64,000 nucleotides of DNA from Glycomyces terrestris (GCF_003933745.1 NZ_RSEB01000001.1:558001-622000), one strand, 5' to 3'. Shown: positions 51,759 through 60,567, counted from the first letter of the stretch. A program made the numbers and translations. The notes: generated from the letters alone by a model not told the origin.

Positions 51759-52160
51759 TTGAGCGCCGGACGAAACGCCGCCGGGCCGCCGAGGTCGATC
51801 CCGGTCATCGTCATCACGTTGCTGTGCGCCGCGAGCATGCTGGTCTTCGGCGTCTGGGCGTTCTTCGCGCCCGTCAGCTTCATCGAATACGTCAACTACG
51901 CGCCCTATAACGAGCACCTCACGCACGACGCGGGCGCCTTCCAGATCGGCATCGGCTTCGGGCTGCTCGCCGCGCTGCTCTGGAACGACGCCCTCGGTGC
52001 AGCCCTCATCGGATTCGTCGCCGGCAGCGGCCTGCACACCTGGTCGCACTTCACGGACCGCCACCTCGGGGGGCACGGATCGGATGTGCCGCTGCTGGGC
52101 GCCACGACGCTCCTCGGCATCGTGGCACTCGTGCTGGTGATGCGGAGGAGGAGCGCATGA
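51759..52160 (+). CDS. Small membrane protein, function unknown
   Basis: A 133-residue protein with four hydrophobic segments (about 14-35, 59-77, 79-94, 111-127). The loop FIEYVNYAPYNEHLTHDAGAF is characteristic but I cannot name the family. The start is TTG at 51759 with GAGGAG seven bases upstream; no closer ATG or GTG fits. The 229-base spacer upstream has no gene but repeats TATTGAGCG-type sequence also seen before the LysR gene. Overlaps the next gene by four bases (ATGA). Confidence 0.7.
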   Translation: MSAGRNAAGPPRSIPVIVITLLCAASMLVFGVWAFFAPVSFIEYVNYAPYNEHLTHDAGAFQIGIGFGLLAALLWNDALGAALIGFVAGSGLHTWSHFTDRHLGGHGSDVPLLGATTLLGIVALVLVMRRRSA

Positions 52161-53104
52161 GGGTCCTCCTGGCCGGCGCCTCCGGCACCATCGGCACCCC
52201 CATCACCCGGGCGCTCCTCGCCGCCGGACACGAGGTCGTCGCCCTGACCCGACGCCGCGGCGGCGCCCCCGCCGGCACGACCGAGCTGGTCGGGGACGCG
52301 ACCGATCGCGAGGGCCTGCTGGCAGCCGTCCGCGGCATGCGGGCCGACGCGGTCATGCACCAGCTCACCGCGCTGAAGAAGGCGCCGATGCGGCACCGCG
52401 ACCTGGCGGCGACCAACCGCCTGCGCATCGAGGGCACCACGAACCTCCTCGCCGCCGCCCGCGCCGTCGGCGCCCGACGCTTCGTGACGCAGTCGAACCT
52501 CTTCGGCTACGGCTACGGCGACCTCGGCGAGCACGTCCACACCGAGAAAGACGCCTTCGGGCAGGGCGGGTACGGACGGTTCGACGAGCACATCGCCGCG
52601 CTGCGCTCCACCGAGCAGCAGGCTTTCACCGCCGAAGGCATCGACGGCATCGCCTTGCGCTACGGGGCCTTCTACGGCGCCCCAGACGATGCCGTCATCG
52701 AAATGATCGAGCAGGGGAAGCTGCCTGCGGTGAAGGGCGGCCCGATCTCCTTCATCCACATCGAGGATGCCGCCTCTGCGACCGTCGCCGCCCTCGAACA
52801 CGGCCGGGGAGGCGAGGCGTACAACATCGTCGACGACGAGCCCGCCCCATGGCGCGACTTCTTCCGAACCGCCGCCGCGCACCTCGGCGCCCCGACGCCG
52901 AAGCCGCTGCCCGGCTGGATGCTCCGGCCGATCCCGATCATGCACGCCATCATGACCGGCTCCTACCGCCTCTCGAATGCCAAGGCCAAGGCCGAACTGG
53001 GCTGGTCCCCGTCGATGCCGACGTATCGCGAAGGCATCGCCGCGATCCCGACGCCAACCGACCCGATCCCTTCGAGCCCCGGTGAGAAGGAAGGGAAACG
53101 GTAA
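52157..53104 (+). CDS. NAD(P)-dependent epimerase/dehydratase-like oxidoreductase
   Basis: A 315-residue extended SDR. GASGTIGTPITRALLAAGHEVVALTRR (7-33) is the Rossmann start with a basic NADP-type end. FVTQSNLFGYG near 111-121 and a YGAFYG near 172-177 take the place of the usual active-site strands; the typical YxxxK is not clear, so it may be an atypical, perhaps non-catalytic or reductase-type member. ATG at 52157 overlaps the membrane protein stop. Part of the probable LysR-controlled unit. Confidence 0.82.
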   Translation: MRVLLAGASGTIGTPITRALLAAGHEVVALTRRRGGAPAGTTELVGDATDREGLLAAVRGMRADAVMHQLTALKKAPMRHRDLAATNRLRIEGTTNLLAAARAVGARRFVTQSNLFGYGYGDLGEHVHTEKDAFGQGGYGRFDEHIAALRSTEQQAFTAEGIDGIALRYGAFYGAPDDAVIEMIEQGKLPAVKGGPISFIHIEDAASATVAALEHGRGGEAYNIVDDEPAPWRDFFRTAAAHLGAPTPKPLPGWMLRPIPIMHAIMTGSYRLSNAKAKAELGWSPSMPTYREGIAAIPTPTDPIPSSPGEKEGKR

Positions 53105-53282
53105 TGAGGTGTCGCGTCATCATCCTGGAAGCATGTGGTGCTTCACAACAGCAGTCCGTCAGGACTGCGGGGCCTATCCGGTTCAAGTCGCACACGCCCG
53201 ACACGCCTTCAGGTCTGACGCCGCCCGCGCAAAGGACTCAACGAATCCCCCTGAACCCCAGTAAGAACGAACGGACCCGGAA

Positions 53283-54485
53283 ATGAAGCACCGCATCCTG
53301 ATCCTCGGCGCCGGCTACACCGGCATGATGGCTGCCCACGGCCTCGCCCGCCGCAACAAGTCCGCCGAGGTCACCCTCGTCAACCCCACCGACGTCTTCA
53401 ACGAACGCCTCCGCCAGCACCAGGCGGCGGTAGGCCAGGATCTCGGCACCCACCGCATCCCCGACCTCCTCGAACCCGCCGGCGTCGCCTTCGTCCGGGG
53501 GCGTGCGGCCCGGATCGAGGCCGACCGCCGAGGCGTCGTTCTCGACGACGGCCGCGACCTCGGCTACGACCACCTGGTCTACGCGATCGGCAGCGCCACT
53601 CCGCGCGTCGAACACGCGTTCACCATCGACGACCCCGAGTTCGCCACAGCCTTGCGCGACAACGCCGACGGCGTCCTGACCGTCTGCGGCGCGGGCCTCA
53701 CCGGCATCGAAGCGGCCGCTGAGGTCGCGGAGACCTACCCCCGCATGCGGGTGGTGCTGCTCAGCCGCGGCGAGCCCGGATCGATGATGGGCCCGAAAGC
53801 ACGCGCCTACATGAGGAACGCCCTCTACCGGCTCGGCGTCGAGGTCCGCACCGGTGCGACCGCGGCCCGCGTCCTCCCCGGCGCGGTCGAACTCGAAGGC
53901 GGCGAGCGCCTCCCGACCGACATGGCGCTGTGGACCACCGGAGTCGCACACGCTCGCCTCGCCGCCGAAGCCGGCATCGCGGTCGACGCCTCCGGCCGCG
54001 TCGCGGTCGATGCCGCCCTTCGCTCGGTCTCCCACCCCGAGGTCTTCGCGATCGGCGACGCCGCCGCGGTCCGCCAGGCGTACGGGACCATCCACGGCAC
54101 CTGCCAGAGCGGCATCCCCACGGCCGCGCACACGGCCGAGTCGATCACCCGGATCCTGCGCGGGAAGGAGCCCAAGCCGTTCCGCTTCGGCTACATCCAC
54201 CAGCCGGTGTCGCTGGGCCGCAAGGACGCCGTCATCCAGTTCACCAACCCGGACGACACCCCGAGCCGCTGGTACCTCAAGGGCAAGGCCGCCATCGCCT
54301 ACAAGGAGGCGGTCAGCTCCAGCCCGCTCAAGTTCTACCGGTCGAAGTCGGCCATCCCCTCCGCCATGACCAAGCGCACCGGCGGCCGCCGCAACCCCGC
54401 AACGTGGGCAGCGCCGGAAACTTCTTCGTCAACCTCGGCAAACGCATCGCCGTCCAGCAGCCGAGCCGAAGCAGCCGTGACCTGA
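53283..54485 (+). CDS. NDH-2-like FAD-dependent oxidoreductase, possible frameshift near the end
   Basis: A 400-residue pyridine nucleotide-disulphide oxidoreductase. LILGAGYTGMMAAHGLARR (5-23) binds FAD, VCGAGLTGIEAAAEVAE near 138-154 binds NAD(P)H, and EVFAIGDAAAVR near 257-268 is the second FAD motif. No C-terminal membrane helix is present in this frame. After about residue 370 codon use becomes unlike the rest, while the -1 frame reads NVGSAGNFFVNLGKRIAVQ with normal codons to a stop at 54550, so one base may be missing near 54400. The spacer 53105-53282 has no credible gene. Confidence 0.85.
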   Translation: MKHRILILGAGYTGMMAAHGLARRNKSAEVTLVNPTDVFNERLRQHQAAVGQDLGTHRIPDLLEPAGVAFVRGRAARIEADRRGVVLDDGRDLGYDHLVYAIGSATPRVEHAFTIDDPEFATALRDNADGVLTVCGAGLTGIEAAAEVAETYPRMRVVLLSRGEPGSMMGPKARAYMRNALYRLGVEVRTGATAARVLPGAVELEGGERLPTDMALWTTGVAHARLAAEAGIAVDASGRVAVDAALRSVSHPEVFAIGDAAAVRQAYGTIHGTCQSGIPTAAHTAESITRILRGKEPKPFRFGYIHQPVSLGRKDAVIQFTNPDDTPSRWYLKGKAAIAYKEAVSSSPLKFYRSKSAIPSAMTKRTGGRRNPATWAAPETSSSTSANASPSSSRAEAAVT

Positions 54486-54611
54486 CCGCAAGACAGCCGG
54501 GGAGGCCACGCCGCCTCAACCTCAACGGCACTCATTTCCTTCGCCCGTAGAAACTCCGCCAATCGACGCTCCTCGGCTGGGCGTCACCACGACAACGAGA
54601 GGAATCTACTC

Positions 54612-55025
54612 ATGCGCAATCGCGTTGCGGCGCTCCTCGCCGCGTTCGCCATTCCCCTGTTCGCCGTCCTCGGCTTCGCGACACCGGCATTCGCCGTCTA
54701 CGAGGACGACCCCACCGTGGACATCGACTGGTACGCCGACTCCTCCAGGGAGTGCTGGTCAACCACCGCCGCCGCGGCCTGCGTCCAGAGGAACGGCGAC
54801 GACATCTGGATCCGGGACAACACCGACGACCACAAGGTGGTCACCGTCGTGTGGTGGGACACCAACGGCACCCGCGAGGGCTACTGCATCGACGGCCTCG
54901 GGCCGAGCAAAGTGTGGACCTACTGCAACAAGGACTGGACCGACGGCCACCAGATCAACTGGTACGTGCACTACTACGACGACGGCCAGTGGTGGTCCGG
55001 CCCCACCCAGACCACCGTCGTCTAA
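54612..55025 (+). CDS. Small secreted protein, function unknown
   Basis: A 137-residue exported protein. The signal peptide is residues 1-28 (LLAAFAIPLFAVLGFATPAFA). The mature domain of about 108 residues is rich in Trp, Tyr and Asp with four cysteines (CWSTT, CVQR, YCIDG, YCNKDW), which probably form two disulphides. Family not recognised; it resembles small extracellular proteins of actinomycetes in size and composition. A GAGAGGA site precedes ATG 54612, and a strong hairpin follows the stop. Confidence 0.75.
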   Translation: MRNRVAALLAAFAIPLFAVLGFATPAFAVYEDDPTVDIDWYADSSRECWSTTAAAACVQRNGDDIWIRDNTDDHKVVTVVWWDTNGTREGYCIDGLGPSKVWTYCNKDWTDGHQINWYVHYYDDGQWWSGPTQTTVV

Positions 55026-55036
55026 GGCCTGCCCAG

Positions 55037-55074
55037 GGCCTGGCCGCCCGATTCGCGAAGCGGGCGGCCAGGCC
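55037..55074. terminator. Hairpin terminator
   Basis: Arms GGCCTGGCCGCCCG and CGGGCGGCCAGGCC pair perfectly over 14 bp around a 10-base loop, 12 bases after the stop of the secreted protein gene. Confidence 0.75.
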
Positions 55075-55122
55075 ATTTCACTCATTGAGCCGGTTGAACC
55101 CACACGCTCGCCTCCAACCTGC

Positions 55123-55424
55123 TTACGCCGTGCTGGCCGCTTGCAGCAGTCGATAGATCGTATTGCGGCTGACGCCGAACTCGGCGACGAGCCGCATCCT
55201 CGGTACCCCAGCCCGGGCGGCGACCAGCAGCCGCTCCAGCTCTTCGATATCGAGGCGGTCGCGGACCGCTCGTGGAGTGCTGCTGCGCGGAGCCAGCGCG
55301 AGCTGGGACAATTGAGGGCCCGGTTCGGGTCGCTCGTCGGCTGAGATGGCATCGATGAGGCCCCTGAGGCGGGTGAGCGAGGCTCTGACCTGCGGTGGGG
55401 AGTTGTAGTAGGAGCCAGTAAGGT
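55123..55424 (-). pseudogene. Helix-turn-helix tail of a recombinase-like protein
   Basis: In the minus strand the frame enters from the right repeat (FEGKKSATSCTSGI), continues YNSPPQVRASLTRLRGLIDA and ends with a helix-turn-helix, LDIEELERLLVAARAGV then RLVAEFGVSRNTIYRLL, as in Hin/recombinase C-terminal domains. No catalytic part lies upstream of the repeat. This would be the missing C-terminus of the recombinase fragment at 30539: both read the repeat in the same frame. An alternative is a free-standing small HTH protein. Confidence 0.55.
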
Positions 55425-55493
55425 CCACCCTGATGCCACTAGTACAACTAGTGGCACTTTTTTTGCCCTCGAACTCGCCTGTTGCACTCCCCG
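55425..55493 (+). repeat. Right copy of 69-bp direct repeat (att-like)
   Basis: Identical over its first 50 bp to 30499-30548, including the tRNA-Val terminator (55434-55464), with three mismatches in the remaining 19 bp. There is no tRNA gene on its left side. With the left copy it bounds a 25-kb segment. The following 55494-55711 shows no recognisable gene. Confidence 0.75.
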
Positions 55494-55711
55494 ATCCGTT
55501 CCCGCCGGAGTCCCGCCGGTGTCTCGCCTTGTATGGCGCTCGACCCGCTGAAACGATTGGCTGGTTGTCGGCTCGAGTCGGCATCGTTTACGGCCGCAGC
55601 AGGCCGCGGCGAGGCACCGCCGCAAGCAGGACGCTTGCCGGGCTCGCCGTTGCTCCGGGAGGCGTCAGGCACTCCAGGAGACCGCAATCCTCACGAATGA
55701 AAGGCCCCCTT

Positions 55712-56356
55712 GTGCCCAGCCGAACACTAGCGACTTTGCCCTTCGTCCTCGCCCTCCTCGGGCTCGCGGCGTGCACTGCCGAAGCCGGACCGACGGTTTC
55801 CGGTGGAGAACTCGCCGAGCTGGCTGCGGACGCCCTGGAGGAGCAGACCGGATCGCGTCCCGACCTCGACTGCGGCGACGACTCGATCATCGTCAGTGAG
55901 GGCAAGGAGGTCGACTGCGTGGCGACCTCCACCGACACCGGCGCCGAATACGACGCCACCGTCACCTTCACCAGCGTCGACGGCAGGGACTACGAGATCA
56001 GCGTGGAAGTGGCCTCCGAGCCCGACAACGCGCCCAGCGAGGCCCCGACCTCCGCTCCCGCCGAGGCCGACACCTCGGCGCCGGCCGCCGACGCGAACAG
56101 CATGGTGGTTCCCGCCCCCGACTTCGCCGCGGCGGTCACGGACGCGGTGGCGGCCGAATGGGGGGCCGGCAACGACATCGACTGCGGCGACTCCACCACG
56201 AGAACCCTGTACGAGGGCGCGATCCACTCCTGCGTGCTGAACGACGTCTCGACCGACGCGGAGTACGCCATCACCATCACGATCACCAGCATCGACGTCG
56301 AGGCCGACACCTTCAACATCGAAGTCGTGGTGGAGGAGACCCCGCTGAACCGGTAG
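55712..56356 (+). CDS. Lipoprotein with two DUF4333-like domains
   Basis: A 214-residue lipoprotein. The signal ends in lipobox LAAC near residue 20. Two related units follow: one near 33-105 (DLDCGDDSIIVSEGKEVDC) and one near 140-212 (DIDCGDSTTRTLYEGAIHSC), each with a Cys pair and a beta-rich end (YDATVTF, YAITITI), joined by a Pro/Ala/Ser linker. GTG at 55712 has GAAAGG upstream; an ATG at 55697 lacks a site. DUF4333 proteins are surface proteins of unknown role. Confidence 0.82.
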   Translation: MPSRTLATLPFVLALLGLAACTAEAGPTVSGGELAELAADALEEQTGSRPDLDCGDDSIIVSEGKEVDCVATSTDTGAEYDATVTFTSVDGRDYEISVEVASEPDNAPSEAPTSAPAEADTSAPAADANSMVVPAPDFAAAVTDAVAAEWGAGNDIDCGDSTTRTLYEGAIHSCVLNDVSTDAEYAITITITSIDVEADTFNIEVVVEETPLNR

Positions 56357-56750
56357 GACCGTGCGCTGCCGGGCCGCCCCGCGACCCGGCAGCGCGAACT
56401 CGCAGACGTCCGTCCAGGAATTGGTTTCAGTTGTTGACAAAGCTGTCGGCGCGAACCCGGCCGACCCGATGTGCCGGTAGGCGCCGAGGCAGTTCATGGA
56501 CGCGGGCGGCCGTCCCCTGCTCGACTCCTGACGGCCGACCCGATGGGGTGGAGGACAACGGCTGGTTCGCATGCGGCGGAGCACCCATCGTTCGTTTCAT
56601 TGATTGACAAACATGAGTGCATCTGCGTACGGTGAGACCGAGCACGCCATGAATCGAAATACCTCGATTGACGCGTCCCGGCGACCCCGTGCAGCACGGC
56701 CGCCCCGATCTCCACCCATGCGAACCTCCACTCTCCGGCAAGGAGTCCCC
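56357..56750. other. Intergenic region before the cellulase gene
   Basis: 394 bases without a credible gene. It holds two similar AT-rich patches, TTTCAGTTGTTGACAAAG (56426) and TTTCATTGATTGACAAAC (56596), and the short repeat GGCCGACCCGATG at about 56458 and 56533. The classical actinomycete cellulase operator TGGGAGCGCTCCCA is absent. Confidence 0.6.
56604..56633 (+). promoter_or_regulatory. Probable promoter of the cellulase gene
   Basis: -35 TTGACA (56604-56609) and -10 TACGGT (56628-56633) with 18-bp spacing, about 117 bases before the start codon. A second TTGACA at 56434 has no good -10. Confidence 0.5.
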
Positions 56751-58808
56751 ATGAGTCCCACCACACTCCATAGCAGACGGCTGCGCCTCGGCGTGATCGC
56801 GGCGTCCGCCGTCGCGGCCATGACGGCCGGCCTCCTCGGCGCGGTCGGCGCGCAGGCCGCCCAAGGCTGCGAGGTCGAATACGAGGTCACCGGCGAATGG
56901 CCGGGCGGCTTCATCGCCGCCGTGGAGGTCACCAACCTCGGCGATCCGGTCGACGGCTGGAGCCTCGAATGGACCTGGCCCGACGGCCAACGCGTCACGA
57001 ACATGTGGAACGCGAAGCACACCGCCGCCGGCGAGACGGCCAAGGCCGAGAGCCACGGCTACAACGCGGCGATCGCCACCGGCGACTCGGCCGCGTTCGG
57101 GTTCACCGGTTCCTGGTCGGGTGAGAACACCGACCCCACCGACTTCCGCCTCAACGGCCGCCTCTGCGACGGCTCCACCGGCGAGCCCACGGAGACGCCC
57201 ACGGGCGGCCCCGGCGAGTGGGACAACGCCGTGGAGCAGGTCGCGGCCATGGAGCCGGGCTGGAACGTCGGCAACACGCTCGACGCGCTGGGCGGGGAGA
57301 CCGCCTGGGGCAACCCGATGATCACCGAGGAGCTGCTCCAGACCGTCAAGGCCGAGGGCTACAACTCGATCCGGCTGCCGGTCACGTGGGACGAGTTCAC
57401 CGGTCCCGCACCGGATTACACGATCGCACCGGAGCGCATGGAGCGGGTGGCGCAGGTCGTGGACTGGGCGCTGGAGAACGACCTCCAGGTCATGCTGAAC
57501 CTGCACCACGACTCGTGGATGTGGCTCGACGAGCTGCCGAACGACCACGACAACGTGATGGCGAAGTTCGAGTCGATGTGGGCGCAGATCGCGGAGCGCT
57601 TCAAGGACTACCCGGCGGGCCTGTCGTTCGAGAGCAACAACGAGCCCCAGTTCGTCGGCGCGGAGAACGAGGCGGGCGACCCGTACAACGAGGAGCTCAA
57701 CCAGGCGTTCTACGACGTGGTCCGCGGCTCCGGCGGCGGGAACGCCGACCGGCTGCTGATCCTGCCGACCCTGAACACGAACGCCGCGCAGGAGCGGTTG
57801 GACCCGGTCAAGGCCATGATCGGGCGGCTCGACGACGACATGGTCGGGGCGACGATCCACTACTACGGGTTCTGGCCGTTCTCGGTGAACATCGCCGGGT
57901 TCCCGACCTATGAGGAGCAGTCCCGCGCGGACCTGCTGGGCTCGTTCCAGCGGACGCACGACACCTTCACGGCGAACGGCATCCCGGTCATCGTGGGCGA
58001 GTGGGCGATCCTGAACTACGGCTACACCGGTCCCGAGGTGGTCGAGTACGGCGAGATGCTCAAGTTCTTCGAGGAGATGCAGTTCGAGGCCCGGGACAAG
58101 CAGTTCACGACGATGATCTGGGACGCGGGCCAGTTCCTCAACCGCAACACCCTCGAATGGCGCGACCAGTACATCGCCGACCGCATCGCGTCCAGCTGGA
58201 CGACCCGCTCGGGCTCGACCTCGTTCGACCGGATCTACCTCGAGAAGTCCGGGACGATCACCGACGTCTCGCAGACGCTGAACCGCAACGGGCTCGAGTT
58301 CGAGGGCCTGTGGCACGGGGACACGGCGCTGGTCGAGGGGACCGATTACACGGTCTCGGGCGACACGCTCACCATCGCGGCCGCGACCCTCACCCGCCTC
58401 GCGGGCGACCGCGCCTACGGCACGAACGCGACGATCGAGGCCCGCTTCTCTGCGGGCGTCCCGTGGCGCATCAACGTGATCAGCTTCGACACGCCCGTGC
58501 TCGCGGACGCGACCGGGACGACCTCACTGGTGATCCCGACGCAGTTCAACGGCGACCACATCGAGCAGATGGAGGCGAGGTACGCCGACGGCTCCAACGC
58601 CGGCCCCGCCTCCTGGACGCCGTACCAGGAGTCCAACGTGAGCTGGCTCCCGAACTACGCCGGCGGCACGATCACCGTTCCGAGCTCCTTCGTGAACGCG
58701 ATCCGGGACGGCGAGCCCGTCACGATCACCTACCACTTCTGGGGAGGCGACTCGGTCACCTACACGGTCACCAAGACTGGCGGCACGGTGATCGGAACGG
58801 CCTCTTAG
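56751..58808 (+). CDS. Secreted endoglucanase, CBM2-GH5-X2
   Basis: A 685-residue exported cellulase. Signal peptide 1-37 (ending GAQAAQ), CBM2 cellulose-binding domain about 39-139 bounded by Cys40 and Cys139, a short Thr/Pro linker, a GH5 catalytic domain about 157-505 with acid/base Glu298 (SNNEPQF) and nucleophile Glu417 (IVGEWAI), then an X2/Ig-like module about 512-600 and a further beta-rich end. It hydrolyses beta-1,4-glucan. AAGGAG precedes ATG 56751. It is monocistronic with a terminator 22 bases after the stop. Confidence 0.94.
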   Translation: MSPTTLHSRRLRLGVIAASAVAAMTAGLLGAVGAQAAQGCEVEYEVTGEWPGGFIAAVEVTNLGDPVDGWSLEWTWPDGQRVTNMWNAKHTAAGETAKAESHGYNAAIATGDSAAFGFTGSWSGENTDPTDFRLNGRLCDGSTGEPTETPTGGPGEWDNAVEQVAAMEPGWNVGNTLDALGGETAWGNPMITEELLQTVKAEGYNSIRLPVTWDEFTGPAPDYTIAPERMERVAQVVDWALENDLQVMLNLHHDSWMWLDELPNDHDNVMAKFESMWAQIAERFKDYPAGLSFESNNEPQFVGAENEAGDPYNEELNQAFYDVVRGSGGGNADRLLILPTLNTNAAQERLDPVKAMIGRLDDDMVGATIHYYGFWPFSVNIAGFPTYEEQSRADLLGSFQRTHDTFTANGIPVIVGEWAILNYGYTGPEVVEYGEMLKFFEEMQFEARDKQFTTMIWDAGQFLNRNTLEWRDQYIADRIASSWTTRSGSTSFDRIYLEKSGTITDVSQTLNRNGLEFEGLWHGDTALVEGTDYTVSGDTLTIAAATLTRLAGDRAYGTNATIEARFSAGVPWRINVISFDTPVLADATGTTSLVIPTQFNGDHIEQMEARYADGSNAGPASWTPYQESNVSWLPNYAGGTITVPSSFVNAIRDGEPVTITYHFWGGDSVTYTVTKTGGTVIGTAS

Positions 58809-58829
58809 GACGGTCTCTTCAGGTGAGGG

Positions 58830-58851
58830 GCCCGGCGGTTTTCCGCCGGGC
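58830..58851 (+). terminator. Hairpin terminator of the cellulase gene
   Basis: GCCCGGCGG and CCGCCGGGC form a perfect 9-bp stem around TTTT, followed by a short T/C-rich stretch. Confidence 0.8.
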
Positions 58852-58880
58852 TCTGCGCCGTATCCGTCCCGGCCCGGGTT

Positions 58881-58989
58881 CCGTTCCGGCAGGCGCTATC
58901 GGGGGCGCTCACCCAGTCCCTCATGTGGGTCACCACCGGCGACGAGGTGTACCGCAAGAACGCGATCCAGGCCCTCCGCACCTTCCGTT
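58881..58989 (+). pseudogene. Fragment resembling an alginate-lyase-type helical enzyme
   Basis: About 36 codons read FRQALSGALTQSLMW, then VTTGDEVYRKNAIQALRTF, with high GC third positions. The TGDE.Y...A...L pattern matches the helical repeats of alginate_lyase/heparinase-like (alpha/alpha toroid) enzymes. There is no start and the frame decays afterwards, so it is a remnant. The rest of 58852-59140 shows nothing recognisable. Confidence 0.4.
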
Positions 58990-59140
58990 GTGGCGCTGAG
59001 GTGTTCGGACATTTCAGCCATGGACGAGCATCCTATGCCCTCCCGGCAGGGCCGTGAACGCCGACGATTTCCTCCTCGTGACCGCAGTGGTGTCCGGCAC
59101 CTATGATCGGAAGTCTGGCATCCGTCGATCGGAGACCCTC

Positions 59141-59695
59141 ATGAGCCGAAACCCGAGCACCCCGCAGCCGAAGCCGAACCGCTCCGAGTCCGCGGTCATC
59201 CTCTCCTTCACACTGGCGGCGATCCTCCTCGCCTACGCGATCGTCCTGCTGGACGCCGCCGGCCCCGCCAGGGACGCCGTCGCGGAGATCCTGAAGCACG
59301 GCGATGACTTCGGCGTGAACTACCTCCCCGATCTCGACTTCATCGTCGGCGTCCGATTCGTCTTCTCGGGCGTCCTCTACCTCGTCCTCGCCGTCGCGTT
59401 CGCGGCGCTCGCGGTCGCCTCCCGCATCGGGCCGCGGTGGTCGGTCGTGGCCCTGGGAGTGTTCTGCATGGTCGGCACCCTCGTAGTCCTCTACCTGACC
59501 GTGGCCCAGGGCCTGAGTCGCAGCTTCGTCGGCTACGAACTCACGAGGATGCTGCACTCGGCAGCGCCGCCGTGGGTCGCGCTGACTGACGGGATGCCCG
59601 CGCTCACGACACTCTTCGGACTGCCGCTCGTGGGCATCCTGCTGATCAGACAACATCTCCGCAACGCCGATCTCAGTCACCGAATCGCGCCGTAG
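59141..59695 (+). CDS. Membrane protein, function unknown
   Basis: A 184-residue protein with four hydrophobic segments (about 17-39, 69-92, 99-122, 152-169) after a short polar N-terminus. Not recognised. ATG at 59141 follows CGGAGA; an upstream reading from 59054 is weaker. It stands alone between the cellulase and methionine-sulphoxide-reductase genes. Codon use is normal for region 6. Confidence 0.7.
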   Translation: MSRNPSTPQPKPNRSESAVILSFTLAAILLAYAIVLLDAAGPARDAVAEILKHGDDFGVNYLPDLDFIVGVRFVFSGVLYLVLAVAFAALAVASRIGPRWSVVALGVFCMVGTLVVLYLTVAQGLSRSFVGYELTRMLHSAAPPWVALTDGMPALTTLFGLPLVGILLIRQHLRNADLSHRIAP

Positions 59696-59819
59696 CCGAT
59701 CGCCGGCGCGGGGAGATCTCGCTGGTCGAGGGCAGGGCCCGCAGGAGGAGGAACACGCTCGTGGCGTCGAGGTCGAAGGGCCGGTCGAAGCCGGCCTGGT
59801 CGTGCCGTTCGAACGTCAC
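59673..59819 (-). CDS. Possible small gene or gene end (48 residues)
   Basis: A minus-strand frame from GTG 59819 reads [34 protein letters not shown] and ends at 59673 with high GC third positions. It overlaps the membrane protein end by 23 bases. No ribosome site and no family recognised. It may be the remnant of a longer gene. Confidence 0.25.
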   Translation of the reverse strand: MTFERHDQAGFDRPFDLDATSVFLLLRALPSTSEISPRRRSATARFGD

Positions 59820-59918
59820 AGGCCGTGGTTCTCGGGGGCGGGACCAAATCGGGGTCCGGGGGTGTTGTGCCCAGTGAGCGCCGTCCGAGGCGCCGGAGCA
59901 TCACGAAGGAGCACAGCG

Positions 59919-60473
59919 ATGACCAGCGGTATCACCGACACCGGAGCCATCACCCGCCAGCCGGGCACCGAGACGGCCGTGCTGGCCGGCGGCTGCTTCT
60001 GGGGGATGGAGGACCTCATCCGCCGCCAGCCGGGCGTGCTCGCGACCCGCGTCGGCTACACCGGCGGGACGAACGACCACGCGACCTACCGCAATCACCC
60101 CGGGCACGCCGAGGCCGTCGAGATCGTCTTCGACCCGGCGCAGACCACCTACCGGGACGTCCTGGCGTTCTTCTTCCAGATCCACGACCCCACCACGCTC
60201 AACCGCCAGGGCAACGACCTCGGCACCAGCTACCGGTCGGCGATCTTCCCGCTCACCCCCGAGCAGGAGCGGATCGCGCGCGACACGATCGCCGACGTCG
60301 ACGCCTCGGGCCTGTGGCCGGGCAAGGCCGTCACGACGATCGAGCCCGCCGGCCCGTTCTGGGAGGCCGAGCCCGAGCACCAGGACTACCTGCTCAACTA
60401 CCCGAACGGCTACACCTGCCACTTCCCGCGCCCGGACTGGGTGCTGCCCGCCCGCACCGCGAGCGCCGAGTGA
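59919..60473 (+). CDS. msrA: Peptide-methionine (S)-S-oxide reductase
   Basis: A 184-residue cytosolic repair enzyme that reduces methionine-S-sulphoxide in proteins with thioredoxin as donor. The catalytic motif GGCFWG has Cys26. Further MsrA features are TRVGYTGG near 45-52, [11 protein letters not shown] near 60-70 and a Tyr/Asp-rich [18 protein letters not shown] end. Length fits the single-domain form without MsrB. ATG at 59919 has GAAGGA nine bases upstream. It is convergent with the AfsR-like gene. Confidence 0.95.
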   Translation: MTSGITDTGAITRQPGTETAVLAGGCFWGMEDLIRRQPGVLATRVGYTGGTNDHATYRNHPGHAEAVEIVFDPAQTTYRDVLAFFFQIHDPTTLNRQGNDLGTSYRSAIFPLTPEQERIARDTIADVDASGLWPGKAVTTIEPAGPFWEAEPEHQDYLLNYPNGYTCHFPRPDWVLPARTASAE

Positions 60474-60551
60474 CACGCTGACGGGGCGTCACGGTCGACG
60501 CGGCGAGCCCTGGTGCGGGCGAGGGCGCACGACCCGGTGACGCTCCTGACG

Positions 60552-60567
60552 CCCCGATCACTCGGGG
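60552..60567. terminator. Short hairpin between convergent genes
   Basis: CCCCGA and TCGGGG around TCAC directly abut the stop codon of the AfsR-like gene. A wider GGGGCGTCA/TGACGCCCC pair surrounds the spacer 60484-60555. Confidence 0.45.

Noticed and set aside
53104..53286. 60-codon plus-strand frame between two oxidoreductase genes
   Set aside because: Third positions are not GC-biased and no ribosome site or family was seen.
30430..55493. The island as an intact prophage or conjugative element
   Set aside because: No capsid, tail, relaxase, FtsK/TraB or replication genes were found; only recombinase fragments remain.
60484..60555. GGGGCGTCA/TGACGCCCC pair as a terminator
   Set aside because: The loop of more than 50 bases is too long; the shorter hairpin at 60552 is a better candidate.
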